From: Callaeas wilsoni
Taxonomy: Eukaryota > Chordata > Aves > Passeriformes > Callaeidae
Assembly: GCA_013398955.1 (NCBI GenBank)
Contig: VWPU01009537.1
Span: 97,010-161,009, forward strand
Reading direction: 5' to 3'
Length of the DNA stretch: 64,000 nucleotides
The position numbers and the translations under genes were made by a program. This document shows, in pieces, positions 55,386 to 64,000 of the stretch. Within the stretch, counting starts at the first letter, position 1, and each line of letters begins with the position of its first letter. The notes under the pieces were generated by a model. That model made no database searches. It saw nothing but the letters and a program-made list of their open reading frames with translations, and had not been told where the DNA came from.

Positions 55386-58231
55386 GAGCCCATACACTCA
55401 GTTATGCTGAAACTTGGTTATGCTCTTGGCAAGAGCAGCTGCACACTGTGCTTTCCTAAGATACACCTAATTATTGCTACATACATGCAGACTTGTCTGG
55501 TCTATGCTTAACAGTTCGCGGTGAGTTTCTCCTGGGTCATTTTTACTTCACAAAGAGATTCCTGAGTATCTAATTACTAGAAAAAGACCAGAATCAATTC
55601 AATACTTATCATATTTTATATACAATTCCATTATTACGAAGACTGTTTAAATAAATAGAAAACACTACAAGTAAGTAACTGGCACAAAGTTATAGAAAAT
55701 TAGGTTCTACCTACAAAATTGGTTGCTTTTCTAAGAAGCATCTAAAGATGAGAAGATTAACTTAAAAGAAATGAACTTGGAAGAAAACTGAAAATCCACT
55801 ATAGAGAAAACAGCCACGAGGACTGAGACTAAAATGAGGCAATATTAAGACCATTGCTCACATGGGTACTCACATCACAATTAAAACACTATTAATCAGT
55901 ACTTTAATCTGCTTTCTAACTGGAAAAAAATAGCATCCCAATTTTGTTTCCCGATCATGATGACTCTTGATTAAAACAAGCAAGCATTCCTAGGCAATTC
56001 CATCAGAGTATGTCTCACCCAAGGGAAGAGAAAGGGACACAACACCCAAAGGCTGAAAAACAATCCTCACCAAACAGCAGACATCAGTTCAGAAACTTTT
56101 CGCATCTCTAAAAGGCAAAAGCCAACACAACAATCCTGGTTTGTGGTAGCCTGGGAATAGATTTAAGCAAAGGAAATACTGACAGATTCGGAAGGCTGAG
56201 GTACTGTTGGAGCTGAGGTTTAAGTCGAGGCACGGGCACACCAGTCTCAGGCCATCTCTGCTGTCGTCTGTGCCGTGTCTGCCCTACATACAAGTAACTG
56301 CAGCTTCCTGTGCTCCAGGCCAGCCACTTTCAGATCCACCAGAAGCTGGGGGGCCAGTGGGGTGTGTGTTTGGGGTTTGGAATTGTTTTTTTCTCCACAG
56401 CAATTAAAAACATTCTTATAATTGGTCATGACTTTGCTCCTTCCAACCCAAATTTGGCAGGCAGAGATTTTGTAAAGCTTTCTGGAACGGGCTGCAGATA
56501 ACCTGCCACAGAGTTTCTGTGTACTCTCTGTGATGGGTTTCAAAAGAAGCCTTTATTAGAACTCAGACATGTTTACTTCCTTGCAACGAGCACTGTCATT
56601 CCAATTCCTGTAATTAAATCCACAATTTTGACAGCTGAAACTGTAGGAATAATTGCACTGTTAGTCAAAATAAGTTGTTACTGTTCAGACTCTTGCCAAG
56701 AATGCTTTAAAAGCCTGTACTATGTGTTTCAAGTAAATCTGTACTGAATCTTCATCCATTCCACCTCACTTCCTTTCTGGAGCAAAGATCTTAAAATCTT
56801 TCCTTTTGCTGTGCAACCTGCAAGTCCTGCACAAGATTTTCTGCCAGACTAGTGCCACTTTCCACTACAATATAAATATTATACAACGCTCTTGTACTGA
56901 GCACTAAGTCACACACACGATGCACTTTATGTAATCCCGTGTCTCTGTCCCGTAACTTCATTTCCCACACGTGAAAAAAATCTGCAGTCACAGTTTCTCA
57001 GAAATCTTTTTTACACCAAATACACCCAGAATCCATAACCTTCAAGTCATCCATTGTACCAGTATTGCGTATGAGCAATCCACAGTATTACTTCTTTTAG
57101 GAGACAAGAAGCCAACACTATTCAGCACTAAAGTCTTTCCAACCACTTTTATTTTTCGGCCAATGGTTAGAGAATGCCAGCACAATCCCAGCCACAAGGG
57201 AAGAAAGCTCATCTCCAACGAGCAGGTAGCAGGAACACCACAGTAGACAATAAAAAGCTTTACAATAAAATTTTGCATTCAAAAGCCGACTGTGCACTCA
57301 GAAGTGTTTAAAGCAGAACAAAGCAGGTCATAAAACCCAGCACTTGAGATGGGTAGCCTGAAGTTTGTTTTCTGCACCTGGAACAAGAGGCTCAGGCAGC
57401 AGCCAGTCCACACAGGTCCGCCCTTCTTACTCCAAGCAGGTGAGACCGAAAAACCTACTTCCAACAGTGCAGGATCGAGGATAAGCACCCAGAAGGCCCA
57501 GTGAACACATGGAGCAGCTGGAACAAAGGCAGGAAGCCTCCTCTCACATCCCTAATGCGATTATGGGATGGTTTAGAGACACGTCATTTACAGATGGAGG
57601 CTGTTTGCAAAATGCTCTTCTGCCCAGTGCAGTGCCTAGCAAGCAAACACATTCCTCTCCAGGAGAAAAGGACCAACCAGCAACAAAACCAGCACTGTTT
57701 TCAGAAAAGCTAAAAGAGATTGGTAAAAAAACCCCAAACATGCTAGATAACAAGAAGCCTCGAATATCCTAGTTTGCAGTGCATAATAGAAACAGATGGA
57801 AAAATTCATTTGCTATATACGGAATTGCAGTCACATTTGGATTTAATTCAGTGTATTCTACGAAGAATTTCTTCTACCAAAAGCATCAGACAACATTACA
57901 ACATTTTCATGTAAGGAAGAGCATAAAATTCCAGGTTACATTAAAATTCCCTGAGCAGCAAAAATGGTTTTTACCTTTCACTTCCTGGGAACAACCAAAC
58001 ATCCATTACAAATCCATGCGACTAAAAAAAACACTGAAGAGATGTTAAAATCCACTACTTTCTTCAAAACCAAATAGTAGTTGGACAAAAAATAAATTTT
58101 AAAAATTTCTAAAATACTCTAGAACTCATTGGTCTGATCAAAAACTGGCACGGCATTTGGGAATGCTCAGAATCCTTGTCTCTTCAGAATCTGTGCACGT
58201 TACTTCATATAATACTGAACAGACGTACCGA

Positions 58232-58266
58232 TTTATTAAATAATTTCCCTATTCACAGAGTTTATT
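58232..58266 (-). terminator. Candidate polyadenylation signals for DCK
   Basis: TTTATT occurs on the plus strand at 58261-58266 and 58232-58237, giving two AATAAA hexamers on the transcribed strand 139 and 168 bases after the DCK stop codon. Cleavage would fall near 58205-58250. Mammalian DCK has a longer 3' untranslated region, so a more distal site is possible. Confidence 0.45.
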
Positions 58267-58404
58267 TGTTCCTCACAAGCGAATCACCAGGACCGAGTCG
58301 TGCCTCTCCAGAGGCCTCCTATAAAAGAAGGAAGAAGCTGCACTTGAGACTTTGATCGCACAGAAGTTTGGAATGGTTTGACTCTGTCTGCACTTCAAAG
58401 AGGA

Positions 58405-58431
58405 TTATAACATGCTCAGAAATTCCTTGAC
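58405..58431 (-). CDS. DCK: DCK exon 7, terminal coding exon (nine codons with stop)
   Basis: After the acceptor TTTCTTTTTGCAG the minus strand reads GTC AAG GAA TTT CTG AGC ATG TTA TAA. This encodes VKEFLSML and a stop, the expected C-terminal tail of the family (human ends VKEFLSTL, from memory). The match in phase and sequence makes this tiny exon convincing although it is too short to show in an ORF scan. The intron before it is about 1.66 kb. The 3' untranslated region continues to lower coordinates. Confidence 0.9.
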   Translation of the reverse strand, partial: VKEFLSML

Positions 58432-61400
58432 CTGCAAAAAGAAACAAATATTGTCAATTACACTAAGTGTTTACCAACAGAAATAGCAGCAAGTACATTT
58501 ACCTATCCTCTGCTTTATGCTTTACTACAACCTAAAGAAACAGGGAAAAAGAAGCTCTGGCTCAGCCATGCCATCACCTGTCCATCAAGAACGTGTCCAG
58601 ACATGGTACCTGTAATTTAGCAGGTGCAGGGAGAGACACGATGGAATGATGCTCACCCCTCCTGTGGTCCTGAACTACAGCCCTCTGTCACAAAGGAATT
58701 GCACTACAAGCAGGTGTCACCCATACACGAGGAGGACAAAGGCCACCTCAGAAGAGCTGTCATTTGGAAACCACCGAGTCACGCCCACTGCCCGAACACC
58801 AGCCAGATTTAATGCCGGTGAACAACCCAGTGCATCTAATCAGGATGTCCCTTGGAATCTGAGGCTGGCAAAGAAATAACAAAGCAATACCTACCAAAAC
58901 CATAGTGCTCGGAGAAAATTCAATACTGGAGATCAATGCCAGGCTCACAACTCCTGCCTTTAAGTTTCAGGAACATCCTAGGAACTAGGCTGTGATACAG
59001 CCTGAACAGGGAGCATTTTTCCCTGTCCACTCAAGCCAGGCTACTTCACGGAAAGGAACCAACAGTTTACTAGAGGACATGGTGCCATTCTTTTGGCAAA
59101 GGCTCTCCTACACGGAGTCCATCTGTAAACATTTTGTCCAAATTCTTAATGTGAAATGGAAACAGATCTTGGCTCACACTCTCCAACTGTGACCCTTCCC
59201 TTTCCAGGTCAGGGCTCGAGGAGGCAGGGAAAAAAGAAGAGGTCAAATCCCTTCCTGAGGAGTAGGGGACGCGTAACTGTGCCAAGACTAACTTGAAAGG
59301 CACCACGAGAAGGCCACCCTCCACTTCAGAAAGGAGTGCCAACAATCCTGCATGGAGAACCCTGTCAGGACTGACACACCAGGCACGGTTTCAGGGCAGG
59401 CGTCACAACAGAGGTGAGAAGGACGGACACGGGGTCTGGGTCCGCACACAGCACACGCCAAAGCCCAGTGCACTCGGCCTCATCAAGGGTACCTCTTCCC
59501 TGGCTCCATTTAGGAAATGCCAAAAAATAGGGCATAGGCTGTTCCCAGATAACCTGACAGCCACCCCGGAGTAAACTCCTCCAAAATCCATACTAAGTTA
59601 CCCGAGCTTGGCCTTATCTCATCTTGTGCAGATGGCAAGCACGCTCCCTCCACAGCTGCCAAGTTCGCTCATTCCATCGATTAATAAGCTCGACCAGGAA
59701 GACTGGTTTTAATCAGGTGAACACTTCCACTCCTGGGTGGATCAATGGAGATCAAAGGACAAAGCTGCTTTTCTCATGAACAAACAGCTTATTTCTGAAG
59801 AATGGAAAAACGTGTGCAAACCGTAGCCGAGGTCTGTAAATCATTGCAGCTACTCGGATCAAAGTTAAGCTGTCCTCGCTTGAATCCACTGGGATTCAAG
59901 TACCGAACACCTGAGCAGTTAAATGATAAAGGTTAGCCTAGCTTTAAAATATGTATTGCAGTAGGCTGTAAAACTGTTCATTACCTGAATGGAACTCTGT
60001 GACTCACATATTTTAGAAGGATGATTAGACAGTGAAGTGTATTTTTAGAGCAACATGAATCATCTGTTTGTACTGCTTGTGAGATTTTACCTTTTCGATC
60101 AAGTGATCGTATCTGTCCTTTTTGCCTTTGAAGTCTTCGTTAACGTCGAGCGTTAAAATCGGAATTTCCTGTAGATAGTCAAAATCTGTTCTGTATTGAG
60201 AGAGGAACAAAGCAAATATTAGTAGCTGGAAATAAAGCAGAGAGCATTCAAATCCCTGTCAGCATTTTCATCGTTAAGAATTCCACAAAAAGAACTGCAT
60301 CTCTACATTACAGCCAGGAATTCTGAATTTACAGCGTGACTCCTGGAACACATCAGTGATTCCTGGACATTCTGTTCCCCCAGCACCTAAGCGAATAACA
60401 GAACGCTGCGTATCAAAGCGAGTTCAGCCGAAGCCTGTGCTGCTCGGAGCTCTGCATGAAGAGAACTTGGAGCACGCTGCACGTCCGAGCAATAATGAAC
60501 GTGCTGGAAAGACACTACTACTAAGGGAAACACTGATAGAAATGTGCCTGCAGTTTAGATTTACATATCATGAGAAAAGCTGACGTTTCACTGGTGGAAA
60601 AAGCACTGTGGAACATCCTCACAAAGATTTATCCATCCTCAAGGAATCCCTCAACAAACCCTACCGCAGTGTCCTGTGCTGGAGCCAGCTTTCATGTTTG
60701 TAGTGAAGCTTCTCCAGATATTCTATGGGGATCTCTTGTTCTTCATCTCTTCCACGCAAGTAAATCCTATTCAAGCATTTCTAAAGGCAAAAGATATTAA
60801 ATAAAAATAAATAAATTGGTGTATTGCATGCCGAGAGCACAGAAATATTCATTTGACATCACAGACAAGCATTTCAAAATCTCACTATATGTTTCTGCCT
60901 CTTAGGAGCTGTTCTCCAAGGTTTTAAATCATTTGTTCCCATCCTGAGCGCACCCAAAGCCTCAACAAGCCAAAACTGTTCAAGTGTTGTACTTTGTAAT
61001 TTAAATATAAGTTATTTTCTTAAATAGAAAAAAAAAGTCCTCAGAGTTACTCCAGCATGTTACATTCCACAGATTTTACAACCGTAACAAAACTGAAGGC
61101 AAGGAAGCTGGAAGCAAGGAAATATGGAAGTGATCTGTAAGCTCATTAGAGATCTTTTAAACTCATGTTTTTCTCTTGTTCAAGCATGTTTCATACTCAA
61201 AGAATGTCTCAATGGAGATATTACTCTGTTCTCTCCTTTGAAACAAATATTAGATGGCCCAAGATCAAAGTACGGTCACAAGGCCCGCATACAGGGCGTG
61301 CTTTCACCCAGCTTAGCTCCATCGCCCCAGGTGCAGGGGCTTCGCAGACCACCCCACATCAGCCCTAAGAGCACTGTAAACGGTTCTATCTATTCCCTGT

Positions 61401-63410
61401 ACAGCTATGTTCCCTATGTAACAGCTACACTTAGAGCTATTTTGTACTTTCCTGCAGTCGCTTGCTTTATTCCACTGGTATTTTTTGGTTTACTGTCCTC
61501 ATGTATTCTGTTTTTACAATTAGAAAACAATTACCATCACGGTCGACTTTAATACACACAGCCTACATTTGAAAGAACGTTTTTTAAGTACTTGCAGACT
61601 TAGTCACAGCTCAAGTATTGCAGCCTTCAGGGCAGCAGCGCAGCCTGAGCTGAACTCCAACCGTGAGGGGCAAGGCCCAGAACACAGACTTGTTCTCTGT
61701 GCCATCACGTTCGTATCCCTCACCTCAGGAGTTGCTCGGAGATAAATGATCCCATCCAGCGCCAGCCTCGAGCCAAACTGTTTATTCATCCAGTCGTGCC
61801 AGTCCTGGTAAATTGTCCACTCGGTCTCGTTCATGCAGTCAGATTCGTATAAATTAGCAGCAAAGATGTACCTGTGGACATTAAAGTGATGGAAACAAAA
61901 ATTCTCTTGGACACGGGAATCCCTTGGTTTGCCTTAAGGACGGTAACTAGAGAAGGAGCTGAGTGGTAACGCTGCAGCCTGTCTGACGAACCCTTGGAGT
62001 GGAATTAAACAGCTGGTATTCTCTTCCTGGAGCTGAGTGCATGAACACCACCAACGTTTGCGGCTCAGGCGTGCAGGAGTAACTCACAGAACGCAACGGG
62101 CCTGTACACTGGGTCATTTATGTACAATCAATTAAAACACATTGTTTTTTGCAATATATCACAACACAGAGAACACCTAAGGGTTATGGGATGGGATTCA
62201 GTTATCAAGCCTCAGCTTCTGAAACCAGAAACGCAGGATGGGGCATTTATTTACACATTTTTTTGGTGGCCATAAACTAAAATACGAGAAGTTCCACCTC
62301 AACATGAGGAAGAACTTCTCTCCATGAGGGTGGCCAAGCACCGGAACAGCTGCTTAGGGAGGTCACAGAGTCTCCCTCTCTGGAGACATTCCAAACCCAC
62401 CTGGATGCGTTCCTGCGTCACCTGCTCCGGATGACCCTGCCTTGGCCGGGGGCCTGGACGGGGTGAATTCTCGAGCTCCCTTCCAACCCCGCATATCCTG
62501 TGACTTGACTTGGGAGAATTTTCATGGGCACCCTGGGGACTCCAGCCCCACACACCTGTCGCTGTAGACAGAGCGCTCGAAGAAGACCACGGGATCGTGC
62601 GCATTCCGGAGCTTGCCATCCAGGGCGTTGAGCTGAGCCCGGATCCTGCTGAGGCACGCGTACGTCTGGAAGGTGAACGCCCACCTCTCCGGCTTCTCGT
62701 ACATCATCCGCAGCACGTTCCCGCCGCTCTTCTGCGACACGGTCAGCTCCTGCACTCACAGGGAAAGAAACATTGTGAAAAACGCAGCTGAGGACAAGCC
62801 AGGAGCAACGTGCTGCCGTTAAATTCTACACTGAGTTAACCAAAATAGGCCATGCTTTTTGCAAGGCCTAAAAAAGATCTCTAGTCTCTCAAAAGCCACT
62901 TGCACAGGAAGTAGCAGCTGCATTGCCAATGGAATTACAGGTAGCTGGGAGAAAACCCACCACTACAACCAACTGAGCAGCAGTTCTCAGTTTCCTAAGA
63001 CATTTCAGAGCACACTTTCCACGGCACAGGAACAACCCTCTGCGCTCACCTGGGTAGTTCACAGCGGCTACAAGTAGGTCTCGTAACTCTCTATCACTTT
63101 AAGAAATGACATCTAGTGTTGAATAACATTTATTCCAAAATACGCCCAACAACCCGGAAAAGAGGAACTCAGACATTGTGAAAGCAATCAGCAAAGGTGT
63201 TCCTATCACACAGAGTCTGAAAAATACCCTGTTGGATATACCGGTGTTCTGAAATTAAAGGAACATTTGACTTTTTTTCTTCCTTTTTTACCTCACAGTC
63301 ATCTCCAGAGCTTTGCTGGACATTGCACCATCTAGCTACAGGCTCGGGAACCACTTCCCACTCCTCATTGGCTTGTTTCAGAATATTCACAAAGGTGGAT
63401 TTCCCTGCAG
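58405..63410 (-). CDS. DCK: Deoxycytidine kinase gene, coding exons 2-7 (5' partial; exon 1 outside window)
   Basis: The product phosphorylates deoxycytidine, and in the known family also deoxyadenosine and deoxyguanosine, the first step of deoxynucleoside salvage. Six exons join to 704 coding bases, 234 complete codons plus the stop, with all GT/AG sites in phase. Motifs in order: end of the P-loop (AAGKSTF), PEPVARW, the base-contact helix [11 protein letters not shown] with its Gln and Arg, the ERSVYSDRY catalytic/substrate motif, IYLRATPE, the arginine-rich LID ([10 protein letters not shown]) and DVNEDF near the C-terminus. The regulatory serine of mammalian DCK (Ser74) has a counterpart in ELTVSQK. 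With a usual first exon of about 30 codons the protein would be near 262 residues, close to the 260 of human DCK. Vertebrates other than placental mammals can have a DCK2 paralogue. Location next to SLC4A4 favours DCK itself, but I cannot exclude the paralogue. Introns are 474 to about 1660 bases. Confidence 0.95.
60091..60190 (-). CDS. DCK: DCK exon 6 (DVNEDF motif)
   Basis: This is a 100-base exon, with acceptor CTCTCAATACAG and donor GAAAAG|GTAAAA. It encodes [20 protein letters not shown], in which DVNEDF supplies the Asp and Phe that bind the phosphate-donor base, then [13 protein letters not shown]. Relative to the human sequence as I recall it, the stretch after DVNEDF is two residues longer. 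Reading through the donor stays open for 21 codons to a stop at 60025-60027, so the end of the exon rests on the splice site and on the matching last exon. Confidence 0.92.
60665..60780 (-). CDS. DCK: DCK exon 5 (LID region)
   Basis: This is a 116-base exon, preceded by the acceptor TTGCCTTTAG and followed by CTGCG|GTAGGG. It encodes [15 protein letters not shown], the arginine-rich LID that closes over the phosphate donor, followed by [18 protein letters not shown] and the start of an Arg codon. The Lys before CLNRIYLRG replaces the Thr I recall at this place in human DCK. The frame is otherwise as expected. Confidence 0.93.
61724..61871 (-). CDS. DCK: DCK exon 4
   Basis: This is a 148-base exon, with acceptor TGTCCACAG and donor CCTGAG|GTGAGG. 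It completes the Arg codon from exon 3 and encodes 49 residues beginning [10 protein letters not shown], then [16 protein letters not shown] and ending [11 protein letters not shown]. The Phe in YIF is a known base-stacking residue in the family. No frameshift or internal stop is present. Confidence 0.95.
62281..62506 (+). mobile_element. CR1 LINE 3'-end fragment in DCK intron 3
   Basis: It contains GTTCCACCTCAACATGAGGA, AGAACTTCTCTCCATGAGGG, CTCTCTGGAGACATTCCAAA and CTCCCTTCCAACCCCGCATA. This is a different CR1 subfamily from the 361/40588/47691 group, marked by the ACATGAGGAAGAACTTCT segment. It ends about 50 bases from the DCK exon 3 donor and is antisense to the gene. Confidence 0.85.
62556..62749 (-). 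CDS. DCK: DCK exon 3 (substrate pocket and ER motif)
   Basis: This is a 194-base exon, with acceptor GTGAGTGCAG and donor GACAG|GTGTGT. It encodes 64 codons plus two bases of the Arg codon shared with exon 4. Visible elements are ELTVSQK (counterpart of the mammalian regulatory Ser74), [22 protein letters not shown] (base-recognising Gln and Arg) and FFERSVYSD (the family ER pair and the substrate-specificity Asp). All pocket residues I can place are of the DCK type rather than the dGK or TK2 type. The exon is unusually GC-rich compared with the flanking introns. Confidence 0.95.
63292..63410 (-). CDS. DCK: DCK exon 2 (P-loop end and PEPVARW)
   Basis: This is a 119-base exon. The acceptor TTTCCTACAG precedes it on the minus strand and the donor GAG|GTAAAA follows. 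It begins with the last two bases of an Ala codon, so exon 1 must end with G. It encodes [27 protein letters not shown] and QQSSGDDCE. The first part completes the nucleotide-binding P-loop, and the Glu in PEP corresponds to the catalytic base region of the family. The variable stretch QQSSGDDCE matches the flexible insert that carries regulatory sites in mammalian DCK. Confidence 0.95.
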
Positions 63411-63597
63411 CTGTAGGAAAAGCATTCAGAAACAACGTCAGTGAGAAACCACCCACGGTGGTCTTATTTAACTAGTGTTCAACTCTGCTTTCCATCCCCA
63501 TAAACCAGTCTCCCACACCCATCATGATCCAGATCAATTAATGGAGCAACAGGGCTTTTCTTTGTCTGAATTTAAGCAGGTTTGACAACACTCCCAG

Positions 63598-63695
63598 GCA
63601 CCTGGTGATATTTTGAGGTGTGCTGTGCAGGGCCAGGAGTGAGATTCAGAGATCCTTATGGATCCCTCCCAGCTCGGGAGATTCTGTGACTCCAT
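63598..63695 (+). mobile_element. Short CR1 LINE 3'-end fragment in DCK intron 1
   Basis: It contains GTGTGCTGTGCAGGGCCAGG, ATCCTTATGGATCCCTCCCA, then GGGAGATTCTGTGACTCC, a third type of CR1 terminus ending in an ATTCTGTG unit. It is antisense to DCK. Confidence 0.75.
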
Positions 63696-63981
63696 GTGTT
63701 TTACACCGCAAACAGGAAAGATGTGAGAAAAAGCTTATCGAGGACTTCAACACCAAACAGGTCAATCAGTCAAAAACTGTAACAGAAAGCTTTTTTTTTC
63801 CCCTCCCAAATCTCACCATTTTTACAGTGTCAGGATAAAGTCTCTGACATTATGAATTGGCTTGTTTGTGCCTCCTGACCTGATTAAAAGCCTTTTACGG
63901 AGGGAAACGGCCAAGAAAACCTTTTGGAAGCATCCCTGTTGCCCACTTTACCGTAGTGGGAAGAGCCTTCAGACAAGGAAA

Positions 63982-64000
63982 GGGGGGGGGGCAAAGGGGG
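63982..64000 (+). repeat. Poly-G tract at the window edge
   Basis: Ten G residues, then CAAA, then five more G residues reaching the window end, in DCK intron 1. The length of such runs is unreliable in sequence data. Confidence 0.7.

Larger units (their letters stand above)
21870..58204. other. Intergenic interval between DCK and SLC4A4
   Basis: About 36 kb holds no gene I can support. It contains CR1 fragments at 28405, 34855, 36601, 40588 and 47691, the CpG-rich block at 25676-25915, simple repeats including the hexamer array at 43251-43320, and a SINE-like fragment near 55295. The longest open frame (31554-32462, plus) has no recognisable domain. Several other frames of 217-246 codons occur without protein-like content, so length alone is weak evidence here. 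Confidence 0.7.

Noticed and set aside
63411..64000. DCK exon 1
   Set aside because: I looked on the minus strand for the start of the P-loop (a segment ending in the G that completes exon 2) and for a CpG-rich promoter. Neither is present, so exon 1 must lie beyond the right edge.

Overview
The window is vertebrate nuclear DNA, most likely from a bird. Coding exons are short, bounded by GT/AG splice sites and separated by compact introns. Seven interspersed repeats carry the 3' end typical of the avian/reptilian CR1 LINE. Two genes adjacent in tetrapods lie in the conserved order and orientation: DCK (deoxycytidine kinase) and then SLC4A4 (the electrogenic sodium bicarbonate cotransporter NBCe1). 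Both are on the minus strand. No bacterial-type gene organisation, CRISPR array or intact mobile element was seen.

Right end, about 58.2-64.0 kb: DCK coding exons 2-7 are all present and intact, with every splice phase consistent. Exon 1 (start codon and first part of the P-loop) lies beyond the right edge. P-loop, ER, LID and DVNEDF motifs are kept, so the product should be an active deoxynucleoside kinase. Intron 3 and intron 1 each hold a CR1 3' fragment.

Middle, about 21.5-58.2 kb: roughly 37 kb between the DCK 3' end and the SLC4A4 promoter. I found no supportable coding gene here. It holds CR1 fragments, simple repeats, an AATTCC/AATTCT-type hexamer satellite, a CpG-rich block at 25.7-25.9 kb and many open frames with no recognisable content.

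Left third, 1-21.5 kb: the 5' part of SLC4A4. A CpG island at about 21.2-21.9 kb contains a probable noncoding first exon ending in a strong donor at 21277. After an intron of about 18.6 kb comes the exon carrying the NBCe1-B start codon (2593-2666). The next coding exon lies beyond the left edge. The two genes are not functionally linked: one salvages deoxynucleosides in the cytosol and nucleus, the other moves sodium and bicarbonate across the plasma membrane. Their adjacency is synteny.

The most interesting signals are at the SLC4A4 5' end. They are a three-codon upstream ORF in good initiation context, a CTG-started in-frame extension that would join the NBCe1-B start through splicing, a start context completed by the splice junction, and a second very CpG-dense spot about 0.4 kb upstream of the start exon. 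In DCK, the last exon codes only nine codons including the stop, and retention of the preceding intron would give an alternative 21-residue tail.
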